Assembly: GCF_900102785.1 (NCBI RefSeq)
Contig: NZ_FNGC01000017.1
Span: 26,940 to 90,939, forward strand
Length of the DNA: 64,000 nt
Direction: 5' to 3'
From: Arthrobacter sp. ok362
GTDB taxonomy: Bacteria; Actinomycetota; Actinomycetes; Actinomycetales; Micrococcaceae
Made by a program: the position numbers and the translations under genes. The notes under the pieces were generated by a model. That model had not been told where the DNA came from and made no database searches. It saw nothing but the letters and a program-made list of their open reading frames with translations. The first letter of the stretch is position 1, and every line of letters begins with the position of its first letter. Shown piece by piece: positions 52,053 through 60,081 of this stretch.

Positions 52053-53180
52053 TTAGCCGTCCGAGACGGCGGAACTGACGGCCGTGGGTCCGTCGTACTC
52101 CTTTTCGGGAATGTGGTTCAGCGCGTCCAGTACGTCGCTGCCCGCTCCGGCGTCTTTGGCGTGCGCAAGCAGGGAGTCCTTGGTCGCGGGGTAATCGACA
52201 CCTCGGAGGAACTTTTGAATGCGGATGGGATCTGGTGGGTTGGCCATGTCAGTACCTTTCGATTGACGGTTGTTCTTTTCCTTCACCCCCTGGTCACCCA
52301 GCACGACATCGAAGGCTTCGATTCGGCGGTCCGTAATGGTGGTGGGTGACTCCAGGTGGACGGCCCCGCTGGGAAGTATCCCCGCCCCGCCGTACTTTTC
52401 CATGACTTTCCACTGGGCCACGACGTCTTCACCACAGTGTTCGGACGGCAGTTCCGTCCAAAAACCGAACCCTCCGACGTCTTCCAGAGCTATGCGCCTA
52501 AACATGGTGCACCCGCCCAGCCACGCCACCTTATAGGCAAGCCATTCCCCAGGTTCCAGGCCGAGCTCGACACTGAGATGGCTCAGGTTTGCTGCACTGT
52601 GCAGAGGCCAACGCTCAAATGCCGGCTCGTCCGGCCTGACTCGTTCCGGCGCAACCGATCCGTCCCAGGCTGCGAAACTTTCAGTCTGCTCCGGTCTCCG
52701 GTCCTTGAGGTAGGAGAAACCTTGTGGAGCCATGCCTACGAACCCGCAGCGCAGCTCATTCAACGCGTGGGCCATCCTGCCGAGAGCTCCGGGTTCCAGC
52801 CAGACGTCATCGTCCAGGAAGAGCATCTTTTCCCCGGAAGCTTGCTCCAGAAGGAATTGCCGGTGTTCAGCCAGTCCCCGACGAGGCAGATGGCGGAGCA
52901 AATCAACCCGGGTGCCCTGCGCTTCAAGCACCCGAAGAACGGCGGCAACCGGCGCCTGCACCCACGCCGGAGGCCCATCCGATTGGTCGCTGACAACGAT
53001 GCGGAATATCGGACCGTCCTGGGCGGCCAGTCCCGCCAATGTGACGGCCAATTCCGCAGCCCTGTTCCGGGTCGGTATCAGGACATCCACTTCCGCATCC
53101 TTGAACGGGCGCGGATCTGCCGCCCACCGTACTGACGTCTCGCGATTCAACGCTCTCCGCCTTTCGGTTAGAGGTTGCAT
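52053..53180 (-). CDS. Family 2 glycosyltransferase fused to DUF2795
   Basis: This 375-residue protein starts MQPLTERRRALNRETSVRWA. Residues 30-300 form a GT-A glycosyltransferase: DVLIPTRNRAAELAVTLAGL (nucleotide-sugar end), EKMLFLDDDVWLEPGALGRM (the DDD metal motif), GGCTMFRRIALEDVGGFGFW and SEHCGEDVVAQWKVMEKYGG (the E-D acceptor motif). Residues 312-375 are a complete DUF2795 domain (PIRIQKFLRGVDYPATKDSL, SDVLDALNHIPEKEYDGPTA). DUF2795 is normally a small free protein. An internal ATG (MANPPDPIRI) with AAAGG six to nine bases upstream could still give it separately, so this may be a recent read-through fusion. The acceptor sugar is unknown. Confidence 0.85.
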   Translation of the reverse strand: MQPLTERRRALNRETSVRWAADPRPFKDAEVDVLIPTRNRAAELAVTLAGLAAQDGPIFRIVVSDQSDGPPAWVQAPVAAVLRVLEAQGTRVDLLRHLPRRGLAEHRQFLLEQASGEKMLFLDDDVWLEPGALGRMAHALNELRCGFVGMAPQGFSYLKDRRPEQTESFAAWDGSVAPERVRPDEPAFERWPLHSAANLSHLSVELGLEPGEWLAYKVAWLGGCTMFRRIALEDVGGFGFWTELPSEHCGEDVVAQWKVMEKYGGAGILPSGAVHLESPTTITDRRIEAFDVVLGDQGVKEKNNRQSKGTDMANPPDPIRIQKFLRGVDYPATKDSLLAHAKDAGAGSDVLDALNHIPEKEYDGPTAVSSAVSDG

Positions 53181-54140
53181 GAGTAGGTATGCGCATCTTC
53201 AGGTACCCCAAGAGGCCCAGCAATAAACCCGGCACGCCGGTCCGGATCGGGAAGCACCGTTGGCCGCTTATCGATCCGGGAACCTACAGGCGGGGCACCC
53301 CGTCCTGTTCTTGCCTGAGGCGGATTCGAAACTACCCGAAACCTGAAGACACCGCCGGTAACAGGTCCGAAATTGCCGTAGTGTGCCCGTCCGCGGCACT
53401 AGCCCTCTGTATCCGGCACTGACCAACTGTCGGCTCTCTGGGAGCTTTGACGGAACGAAAGGGAGCGGCCTCAAGCCCGCCTCCCCCACTTCTCAGCCAG
53501 CGCTGGCCGCGAGGCCCCCCGAGACGGCCCGTCAACAGCTTCGGAGGGGATGCCCTGTTGTCCTCGCCGCCCCAGTTCCGCCGCCACTAGATCCAGCAGC
53601 AACTCCCGGGCACCCTCTGATGGACGATTAAACGGCCGCCGGGCGGCCGGGCGAAGCAAAATCTGACGAATGAGAATCAATTCACCCGACGGAACGAGTG
53701 GCCACTGGTAAAAGATGACGCCTTCCAGCGGGGTGCAGTTCCATAACAGGACGATCCCTACCTGACCCCGAGCGTGGGATCGGCTGATGTGATGACAGTG
53801 CCATGCCGGAACCTCCCCGACGCACAGATCAGCCAACTGCATGACTCCATCCAGCATATGAGCCTCAGCCAGATCATGCCAGACGATCCGCAAAGCCGGT
53901 TCCTCCCTGACCACACCACCGGGACCGTGCTCAAGCCGCTCCCTCGTAGTGCGGCGTTCGCACCCGTCCCGGGCATCCATCGGGCACCGGGGCGGCAGGC
54001 CTCTCCCCTTGGCTCGGGATGCGGGCAGCAACCGGCCGCCGGGCATCCTACGGCATACGCGTGTTCTTCCGGGCAGTCTAAGCTGGATACAGTGCATCGG
54101 CCCGCGAAGCTTTCTACTCGGTGAGCGTTCCCCGAGTCGT
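53181..54140. other. Mostly non-coding region with a weak leftward ORF
   Basis: The only candidate is a leftward frame ending at 53471. Its middle section (MLDGVMQLADLCVGEVPAWH, LLWNCTPLEGVIFYQWPLVP, LILIRQILLRPAARRPFN) looks protein-like, and it could start near 53857. I recognise no family, the upstream extension is poor, and the codon use is only moderately convincing. The rest of the region has nothing identifiable. Confidence 0.3.
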
Positions 54141-54380
54141 CTATGTACGCGATGTAAGTCTGCCGCCGTCACCCTGGTCGGCATAGCCGAGGTCCTCGGC
54201 GAGGATTCCTTGAGGGTCAAGATCCACGAGGAGCACACGCGATCCGCCCTCAGCGAGGAGTCCACCTACGTTGGCCACGAGGCTGGTCTTGAAGACCCCG
54301 CCTTTGCCGTTGATTACCGCGATAACGCGGCTTAGGGCAGCGCGGCTTCGGTGACGCCTGGTTTTATTACCCTGGGACAT
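54141..54380 (-). pseudogene. ParA-family ATPase, N-terminal fragment
   Basis: The 79-residue frame begins MSQGNKTRRHRSRAALSRVI and has the deviant Walker A NGKGGVFKTSLVANVGGLLA, then VLLVDLDPQGILAEDLGYAD. After GDGG it ends; the Walker B region and C-terminal half of ParA are missing. The K-G-G-x-x-K-T spacing is intact, so the Phe is a tolerated variant. A truncated ParA next to an XRE gene suggests a decayed plasmid partition or integrated-element locus. Confidence 0.7.
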
Positions 54381-54445
54381 TGGTTGAGAGCCGCGCCCAC
54401 GCTTCTCTCTCCCGGCCGCCTCCAGCGCAGCAGCGGGGTTGAAAC

Positions 54446-54748
54446 TTACGAGGCTAACCGCTCACGTGCCTTGCGATCAGAGCTGGCCGGTTCAACGCCA
54501 CGTTCGGGCTGGTTGATCTCGGCCCACACCACATCGAGGGAGAGCCCGAGGACATCGGCGATCGCAGCGATGGTCGGGAAGGCAGGGGTCGCTACGCGGC
54601 CCGTCTCGATCTTCCGGAGGGTCTCCGGTGAGACACGCGCATCGAGCGCGATGTCGAGCATCGAGCGCTCTCCCCTGGCACGACGCAACAGGGCACCGAG
54701 CCGCTGTCCGCGCTCGACCTCTTCGAATGTGAGGGGCAATCTGACCAT
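54446..54748 (-). CDS. XRE family transcriptional regulator
   Basis: This 100-residue DNA-binding protein has one XRE helix-turn-helix at about residues 15-75: RLGALLRRARGERSMLDIAL, DARVSPETLRKIETGRVATP, FPTIAAIADVLGLSLDVVWA. There is no ligand domain, so it would respond only by abundance or by a partner. It is divergent from a methionine aminopeptidase gene with a 26-base palindromic operator in the 43-base gap; it should repress both. The compact, paired, self-controlled layout resembles small mobile cassettes. Confidence 0.88.
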   Translation of the reverse strand: MVRLPLTFEEVERGQRLGALLRRARGERSMLDIALDARVSPETLRKIETGRVATPAFPTIAAIADVLGLSLDVVWAEINQPERGVEPASSDRKARERLAS

Positions 54749-54757
54749 GGCTTCGAT

Positions 54758-54783
54758 TATACCGGGATAATATGACCGGTATA
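54758..54783. promoter_or_regulatory. XRE operator between xre and map
   Basis: tataccgg (54758-54765) and ccggtata (54776-54783) are a perfect inverted repeat separated by 10 bases. It lies 10 bases before the xre start and 8 bases before the aminopeptidase start. The arms also look like overlapping -10 elements, so binding would block both promoters. Confidence 0.8.
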
Positions 54784-54791
54784 GTTATTGG

Positions 54792-55574
54792 ATGATTGAG
54801 ATTTTGAATGCCACCGAACTGGCCCGAGCAAGAGAGACAGGCGCCCTGGTCGCAAACATCTTGCATACGCTGAAGAGCCGGGCCACGGTCGGCACGAACC
54901 TCCTGGATGTCGACCGGTGGGCCCAGACCATGATCGTCGAGGCTGGAGCGCTGTCCTGTTACGTGGACTACGAGCCGTCCTTCGGACGCGGGCCGTTCGG
55001 ACACTACATCTGCACGGCCGTCAACGACGCCGTGCTCCACGGACTGCCATACGACTACACGCTTGCCGACGGCGACCTGCTGACACTCGACCTCGCCGTC
55101 TCCAAGCGAGGAGTCGCAGCAGACTCTGCCATCAGCTTCATCGTGGGCGACTCAAAGCCCCCGGGCAGTGTCGCGATGATTAGCGCGACCGAGCGCGCAT
55201 TGAGCGCAGGGATAGCCGTTGCCGGACCCGGGGCCCGCATCGGCGACATCTCCCATGCCATCGGCTCAGTCCTCAGCGAGGCGGGGTACCCGATCAACAC
55301 CGAATTCGGGGGTCATGGCATCGGATCGACGATGCACCAGGACCCGCACGTTCCAAACACCGGACGGCCAGGACGAGGATACAAACTGCGCCCCGGGCTG
55401 CTGCTGGCGCTGGAACCATGGGTCATGGCCGACACCGCTGAACTCATCACCGACGCCGACGGGTGGACGCTCCGAAGTGCGACAGGCAGCAGGACAGCAC
55501 ACAGTGAGCACACCATCGCCATCACCAACGGCGGAGCCGAAATCCTCACCTTACCGACGCAGGCACACTCGTGA
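54792..55574 (+). CDS. map: Type I methionine aminopeptidase
   Basis: This 260-residue enzyme has the pita-bread fold. It begins MIEILNATELARARETGALV. The five metal ligands are present: Asp in LLTLDLAVSK, Asp in VAADSAISF, His in EFGGHGIGSTMHQDPHVPN, Glu in LLLALEPWVM and Glu in SEHTIAIT. It removes the initiator methionine from nascent proteins with small second residues. There is no N-terminal SH3 or zinc-finger extension. The housekeeping map is usually beside adk/secY or alone; here an extra copy is controlled by a dedicated XRE repressor. A role as an accessory or resistance copy is possible but not shown. Confidence 0.92.
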   Translation: MIEILNATELARARETGALVANILHTLKSRATVGTNLLDVDRWAQTMIVEAGALSCYVDYEPSFGRGPFGHYICTAVNDAVLHGLPYDYTLADGDLLTLDLAVSKRGVAADSAISFIVGDSKPPGSVAMISATERALSAGIAVAGPGARIGDISHAIGSVLSEAGYPINTEFGGHGIGSTMHQDPHVPNTGRPGRGYKLRPGLLLALEPWVMADTAELITDADGWTLRSATGSRTAHSEHTIAITNGGAEILTLPTQAHS

Positions 55575-55665
55575 GAGATCGGAGCTACGTGAACGCTCTT
55601 GCGAAATTCCCCTAGGTGATGCCCGCGAGGCACCCTTCGACGTTTCATAGCGCCGTCGAGGTACT

Positions 55666-55683
55666 GCCGGCGGGGTCGCCGGC
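55666..55683 (+). terminator. Short GC-rich stem-loop after map
   Basis: gccggcg/cgccggc (55666-55672 and 55677-55683) with a four-base loop lies 91 bases after the aminopeptidase stop. It is a plausible terminator without a U-tract. Confidence 0.5.
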
Positions 55684-55740
55684 GGGCGAGAGCCCTTAGA
55701 TCCTCGTCGCAAGGTGTCACACAACAGCCTGACACACAGG

Positions 55741-55850
55741 GAATCCAGCCCGATCCGGCACCAGTACGACCCGATCCGAAGCCCGAAGTGTGCACAATGT
55801 ACACACCCCAAATTCGCCGTTTCGGAGCATTCCGGCCACCAGCCACATCC
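55741..55850 (-). repeat. Dispersed intergenic repeat, copy C
   Basis: Matches 15417-15520 over about 105 bases at roughly 80% by eye, including the blocks cagcccgatccgg, tacgaccc, gaagtgtg, acaatgtacacac, ccaaatt and gccaccagc. The tRNA-3'-like and terminator parts of copy A are not present here. The best-conserved core, gtgt-acaatgtacac, is itself a weak palindrome. Confidence 0.6.
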
Positions 55851-56290
55851 CAGACCGCAGGGGGCGCGGCCCTACTTTGCCCGCCTCGGGAACTGCGCAA
55901 CTCCCCGTCCGGGGTGTCCGAAAGCCGGTCCCCAAGCGCGGCACGTTCCGCCCGCTCCCCGCCGCGAGAAATTCCGTAGGTGTGAATCTGTGACTCTGGG
56001 TTGAGAATGGCGGGTAAATACGCAGTTGGGATGGAGGTTTCGGTGCCAACGTTGTCAGTGCGAAGGACACTAAGTCATGTCCATCAGACAAGTCAACGGT
56101 TCCTATCGGCTCAAGCATGAGAGAGCCGTCGCTCTGTCGGCGCAGGCGAAGCGACATGGACGGGCAGAACTAAGTTCCCCACCAACAGACTGTCTGGAAG
56201 GGTCTTTCCCGGGACGGGGCTACGTTCACCCCCTTCAAGGGAGCCCGGGCGCGTCCCGTCAACGGGGCCTTGGCGCGCCTTGGTTGAAGG

Positions 56291-56584
56291 CTATTCCACT
56301 GGCAGGAGCCAGGTCAGCGCTGACCCGTCGCCTTCGATGTGGCGGACCAGTTCTTCGTTGAATTTGGCGCCGTAGTCGGCGCCGATGTGTTTCTGGAATG
56401 CCGCTTCGTCGCTGTAGACCTCGAAGACAAAGTACTCGCGGGGATTCTCTTCCCTCCTATAGGGAAGGAACAGCTCGTTGCCCGGTTCACTGCGGACATG
56501 CTCGGTCAGTTCGAGCATCATTTCCGCGACGCGGGCTTCGCTGCCGGGCTTGACGGTGAACTCGGCGTACAGGGTTTTGGTCAT
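56291..56584 (-). CDS. Putative quinol monooxygenase (ABM domain)
   Basis: This 97-residue single ABM-domain protein starts at MTKTLYAEFTVKPGSEARVA with AAAGGGAT upstream. Typical features are VAEMMLELTEHVRSEPGNEL, YFVFEVYSDEAAFQKHIGAD and the conserved His in this last segment. The family includes YgiN-type quinol monooxygenases, LsrG and cofactor-free oxygenases. It lies 56 bases downstream of lacI on the same strand, so it may be co-transcribed with the regulator of the fructose operon; a metabolic link is not evident. Confidence 0.85.
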   Translation of the reverse strand: MTKTLYAEFTVKPGSEARVAEMMLELTEHVRSEPGNELFLPYRREENPREYFVFEVYSDEAAFQKHIGADYGAKFNEELVRHIEGDGSALTWLLPVE

Positions 56585-56639
56585 CGTGATCCCTTTCAGG
56601 TCAATATGTTCGGCGGACGGTTCAGGAAGTTCCCCGGCG

Positions 56640-57692
56640 TCAGGCCGGAGGGCGGAGTTCCCCGGAGCCCCTTTGCACCAGCTCAGACGGGACAACATAG
56701 GTATGCGGAGGCTGCTGGTCGCCGTCAATCCTGGCCAGCAGTCGCTCCGCTGCCAGCTTCCCGATCCGCTCGGGGTGCTGGGCGATGACTGTCACGCCGG
56801 GATCCATCATGTCGGCAAGCGTGAAGTCATCGAACCCTATCAACGCCACGCGTTTGCTTAGCCCGAGCTCTCTCAGAGCACGCATGGCGCCGAAAGTGAT
56901 GAGGTTCTGACTGGAGAAGATCGCAGTCGGCGGTTCGCCGGCAGTGAGAAGCTCCAACGCGGCCAACCTCGCCGATTCCTCGTCGTGAAGGTTTTCACGG
57001 ACAGGAACCGTTGAGGTGGGAATGCCCTGCCGGCCGATCTCTTCCAGGAACCCCCGACGGCGTTCCCGCGCGGTCTGGATGTCGGTGCGGTCCCCCAGGT
57101 AGGCGAGCCTGGTGTGGCCGCGGCTGATCAGGTGGGCGGCCGCCCTCGCGGAGCCTGCCGCGTTGTCGGTTACGACGGCGTCTGCTTCCACTCCTACAGG
57201 TTCCCGGTCAATGAAGACCACAGGCAGGTCACGGGAATGCTCCGGGATCACATACGCTTGGCTCCTGGCGATCGGCGTGAGGATGAGCCCATCGACGCGC
57301 CGGCCAAGAAACGCCGCAACAATGGCCTGCTCCCGTTCGGGGTCGTCATCGAGGCTGGCCGCAAAAACCGCGATTCCCCTGGCTCCCAGCGCATCTTCTA
57401 TTGCCCGGTTGATCTCGCCGCTGAATGGGTTGGAGACACTCGGCAGCAACAGCCCGACGGAGAGCGTTCGCCTGCCCGCGCGGCGCAGGCTGCCGGCGGC
57501 CATGTCCAGCTGGTAGTTGAGTTGTCGTGAAGCGCTGAGCACCTTTTCCCGGGTGGCGTCCGACACGCCAGGTTCGTCGTTGATCACCCGGGACACGGTC
57601 TTAATTCCGACGCCGGCAAGGGCAGCCACGTGGCGCATTGTCGGACGACTGGCGGAAAGGGCCGGCTGGCTACGATCGGACATCGTTGTCAA
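56640..57692 (-). CDS. LacI family transcriptional regulator
   Basis: This 350-residue repressor has an N-terminal LacI HTH and hinge (TMRHVAALAGVGIKTVSRVI, NDEPGVSDATREKVLSASRQ) and a periplasmic-binding-like effector domain (LSVGLLLPSVSNPFSGEINR, VDGLILTPIARSQAYVI, VALIGFDDFTLADMMDPGVT). The TTG at 57692 has AAGGAG eight bases upstream and is preferred; an ATG three codons later is possible. It is divergent from a FrcB-like gene. Two near-identical GACATCGTTGTC sites lie in the intergenic region, one covering its own start, so it should control both units, with fructose or a derivative as likely inducer. Confidence 0.9.
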   Translation of the reverse strand: MTTMSDRSQPALSASRPTMRHVAALAGVGIKTVSRVINDEPGVSDATREKVLSASRQLNYQLDMAAGSLRRAGRRTLSVGLLLPSVSNPFSGEINRAIEDALGARGIAVFAASLDDDPEREQAIVAAFLGRRVDGLILTPIARSQAYVIPEHSRDLPVVFIDREPVGVEADAVVTDNAAGSARAAAHLISRGHTRLAYLGDRTDIQTARERRRGFLEEIGRQGIPTSTVPVRENLHDEESARLAALELLTAGEPPTAIFSSQNLITFGAMRALRELGLSKRVALIGFDDFTLADMMDPGVTVIAQHPERIGKLAAERLLARIDGDQQPPHTYVVPSELVQRGSGELRPPA

Positions 57693-57770
57693 ATATATCG
57701 CTCCTTCTAAGTTGCATCTATTGACTCTCTGGTGTGATGCTGATTACATCGTACATGACATCGTTGTCGA
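57678..57770. promoter_or_regulatory. Two LacI-family operators
   Basis: The 12-mer gacatcgttgtc occurs exactly at 57679-57690 and at 57757-57768. It is a near-palindrome (gaca..tgtc) with the central CG characteristic of LacI-family sites. The spacing is 78 bases, close to seven helical turns, allowing looping. The first copy covers the lacI start and the second lies 36 bases before the binding-protein gene. Confidence 0.8.
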
Positions 57771-57803
57771 GGCCCGTGAGGGCCTCAAACACCAGGAGAT
57801 TCA

Positions 57804-58922
57804 ATGTTGAGTTCCAAAGCACCCCGTTCAACGGCCACCCGCCTGTTCGCTGCGGGAGCAGTGCTGACCCTGGGAGCGCTCAGTCTTTCAGCCTGTGGTG
57901 GAAGTTCCCCGTCCGCCTCATCAACGGGAACCGCGTCCGGCGAAAAGGTCGGCGTCTCGCTGATCGTTAAGACCACGACCAACCCGTTCTTCGTCGCCAT
58001 GGAAGACGGGGCGAAGAAGGCCGCCGCAGCCGAGGGGGTGGACCTGAAGCTGGCTGCCGGCAAGGCTGACGGCGACGAGGACACCCAGATCCAGGCCATC
58101 GAGAACGCGATCTCCAAGGGCGACAAGGGCATCCTGATCACCCCCAACGGCCCGTCTGTAGTGGATGCCCTAAAGAAGGCCAAGGATGCCGGCCTGTTCG
58201 TCATCGCCCTGGACACGCCGCCGGACCCGGCCGATGCCGCCGACATCACGTTCGCGACCGACAACTTCGCCGCGGGTGAGCTGATCGGCAAGTGGACCGC
58301 GGCCCAGCTGGAGGGGAAGAAAGCGACCATTGCCCTCGTCGATCTTTTTGACGACAAGGTTGTCTCGGTTGACTACAACCGGGACCAGGGCTTCCTCACG
58401 GGACTCGGCATCGACACCGTGGACAAGAAGAAGAACGGTGACGAGGCCAAGACCGGAAAGTACACCGGCGGCAAGGGCGGCGACTACGAGATCGTCGGCA
58501 GCCAGGCCTCGCAGGGCGCCGAGGACGGCGGCCGCACCGCCATGGAAACCCTCCTGTCCAAGAACCCGAACATCAACGTCGTCTACACCATCAACGAACC
58601 CGCCGCGGCCGGCGCCTTTGAGGCACTGAAGGCCGCCGGAAAGGAAAAGGACGTCCTGGTCGTTTCGGTGGACGGCGGCTGCCCGGGCGTCAACAACGTC
58701 AAGTCCGGAGTCATCGGTGCCACGGCCCAGCAGTACCCGGTCAAGATGGCCGAACTGGGGGTGAAGGCCATCGTTGACCTCGCCAAGACGGGCCAGAAGC
58801 CGGCCAACTCACCGGGGCTTGACTTCTACAACACAGGCGTCGAGCTCGTCACGGACAAGCCGGTCGACGGCGTCAAGAGCATCACCACCACCGAGGCCTC
58901 CGACATCTGCTGGGGAAAGTAA
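57804..58922 (+). CDS. Sugar ABC transporter substrate-binding lipoprotein (FrcB-like)
   Basis: This 372-residue lipoprotein has a Sec/lipoprotein signal: basic start, hydrophobic RLFAAGAVLTLGALS, and lipobox LSAC with Cys31. The mature protein is a periplasmic-binding-protein type 1 sugar receptor: VGVSLIVKTTTNPFFVAMED, ISKGDKGILITPNGPSVVDA, FVIALDTPPDPADAADITFA and VVSVDGGCPGVNNVKSGVIG. It matches the FrcB/RbsB branch and is best guessed to bind fructose given the downstream FrcC, FrcA and PfkB proteins. It starts after CAGGAGATTCA. A stem-loop follows the gene, likely raising its expression over the permease. Confidence 0.9.
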   Translation: MLSSKAPRSTATRLFAAGAVLTLGALSLSACGGSSPSASSTGTASGEKVGVSLIVKTTTNPFFVAMEDGAKKAAAAEGVDLKLAAGKADGDEDTQIQAIENAISKGDKGILITPNGPSVVDALKKAKDAGLFVIALDTPPDPADAADITFATDNFAAGELIGKWTAAQLEGKKATIALVDLFDDKVVSVDYNRDQGFLTGLGIDTVDKKKNGDEAKTGKYTGGKGGDYEIVGSQASQGAEDGGRTAMETLLSKNPNINVVYTINEPAAAGAFEALKAAGKEKDVLVVSVDGGCPGVNNVKSGVIGATAQQYPVKMAELGVKAIVDLAKTGQKPANSPGLDFYNTGVELVTDKPVDGVKSITTTEASDICWGK

Positions 58923-58942
58923 CCCACCAGGCTTCAGTGCGG

Positions 58943-58977
58943 GCGGGGAGGCCGGAGTTCGCTATCGGCCTCCCCGC
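58943..58977 (+). terminator. Stem-loop between binding protein and permease genes
   Basis: gcggggaggccg (58943-58954) pairs with cggcctccccgc (58966-58977) and is followed by atttcatc. Such intra-operon stem-loops usually attenuate or protect the transcript so that the binding protein is made in excess. Confidence 0.75.
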
Positions 58978-59034
58978 ATTTCATCTACCGAGCTAGCTCG
59001 CCCTAGCAACCATCACCGAAGATCAGGACCAATC

Positions 59035-60081
59035 GTGACCCAGCAACAGACCGCCGGACCGCCCAGCGCCGGGCAGGCCGACCTGGCCGAGGAATTCCTC
59101 GACCGCCAGACACCGCTTAGCCGGATACGCAATATCCTCCATCGTTACCCCGCCGTCAGCCCCGCGCTCGTGCTTCTCATCGCAGTGGTGGTGTTCAGCC
59201 TCCTCAATGAAAGGTTCCTGCGGGTTGAAAATCTCTCCCTGATCACCCAGCAGGTCTCCGTCGTCGGCACCCTGGCCATCGCCCAGACCCTCATCATCCT
59301 TACGGCAGGCATCGATCTTTCCGTCGGGGCCGTGATGATCCTGTCCTCCATGGTCATGGCCCAGCTCGCCGTCAACAACGGAGTGCCCGCCCCTCTCGCC
59401 CTGCTCGCCGGCCTGGTCGTCGGACTCGCCGCCGGAGCCCTGAACGGATTCCTGGTCACCAGATTCCGGCTCCCACCGTTCATCGTCACCCTGGGCACGC
59501 TGAACATCTTCATCGCCCTGACACTGCTCTACTCCAACGGAGCGACAGTGCGCGGCTCGGCCATGCCGCCCCTGCTGACCTGGACAGGAACCACCTTCCC
59601 GGTGGGCCCGGTCAGGATCTCCACGGGCGTCGTCATGATGCTCCTGCTCTACATCGCGGTCGCCTTCATCCTGGGCAAGACGGCCTGGGGCCGGCACGTC
59701 TACGCCGTCGGAGATGACAAGGAAGCCGCCCGCCTGGCCGGCATCCCGGTAAACCGTGTCCTCATGAGCGTCTACCTCGCAGCCGGCGCCGTTCTGGCCG
59801 TCGGCGCCTGGATCCAAATCGGACGCACCAACGCAGCCAGCCCCAACGGCGGCGTGGACCTGAACCTGGACTCCATCACCGCCGTCGTCATCGGCGGAAC
59901 CAGCCTCTTCGGCGGCCGCGGCTCCGTCTGGGGAACCCTCCTCGGCGCCCTGATCGTCGGCGTCTTCCGCAACGGCCTCTCGCTCGCCGGGCTGGACGTG
60001 CTCTACCAGACGCTCGCCGTGGGCGTCCTGATCATTGTTGCTGTGTCCGTCGATCAGTGGATCCGAAAGGTCAAGTCATGA
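59035..60081 (+). CDS. Sugar ABC transporter permease (FrcC-like)
   Basis: This 348-residue inner-membrane permease starts at GTG 59035 (MTQQQTAGPPSAGQADLAEE). It has about ten helices and the RbsC/FrcC hallmarks: SVVGTLAIAQTLIILTAGID followed by LSVGAVMILSSM, PPFIVTLGTLNIFIALTLLY, and the ATPase-coupling EAA-like region GRHVYAVGDDKEAARLAGIP. INVDLNLDSITAVVIGGTS-type sequence (VDLNLDSITAVVIGGTSLFG) follows. A longer open frame into the binding-protein gene is rejected. Its stop overlaps the ATPase start (ATGA). Confidence 0.9.
   Translation: MTQQQTAGPPSAGQADLAEEFLDRQTPLSRIRNILHRYPAVSPALVLLIAVVVFSLLNERFLRVENLSLITQQVSVVGTLAIAQTLIILTAGIDLSVGAVMILSSMVMAQLAVNNGVPAPLALLAGLVVGLAAGALNGFLVTRFRLPPFIVTLGTLNIFIALTLLYSNGATVRGSAMPPLLTWTGTTFPVGPVRISTGVVMMLLLYIAVAFILGKTAWGRHVYAVGDDKEAARLAGIPVNRVLMSVYLAAGAVLAVGAWIQIGRTNAASPNGGVDLNLDSITAVVIGGTSLFGGRGSVWGTLLGALIVGVFRNGLSLAGLDVLYQTLAVGVLIIVAVSVDQWIRKVKS

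Larger units (their letters stand above)
55575..56290. other. Repeat-containing intergenic region
   Basis: No supported gene lies in these 716 bases. The left part carries a stem-loop terminator (55666-55683) and dispersed-repeat copy C (55741-55850). Frames on the right (for example RIYPPFSTQSHRFTPTEFLA on the minus strand) have no family match. Confidence 0.45.

Noticed and set aside
54141..54380. The Phe in the ParA Walker A (KGGVFKTS) as an inactivating mutation
   Set aside because: The motif spacing K-G-G-x-x-K-T is kept, and this variant seems normal in some actinobacterial ParA proteins. Truncation is the real defect.
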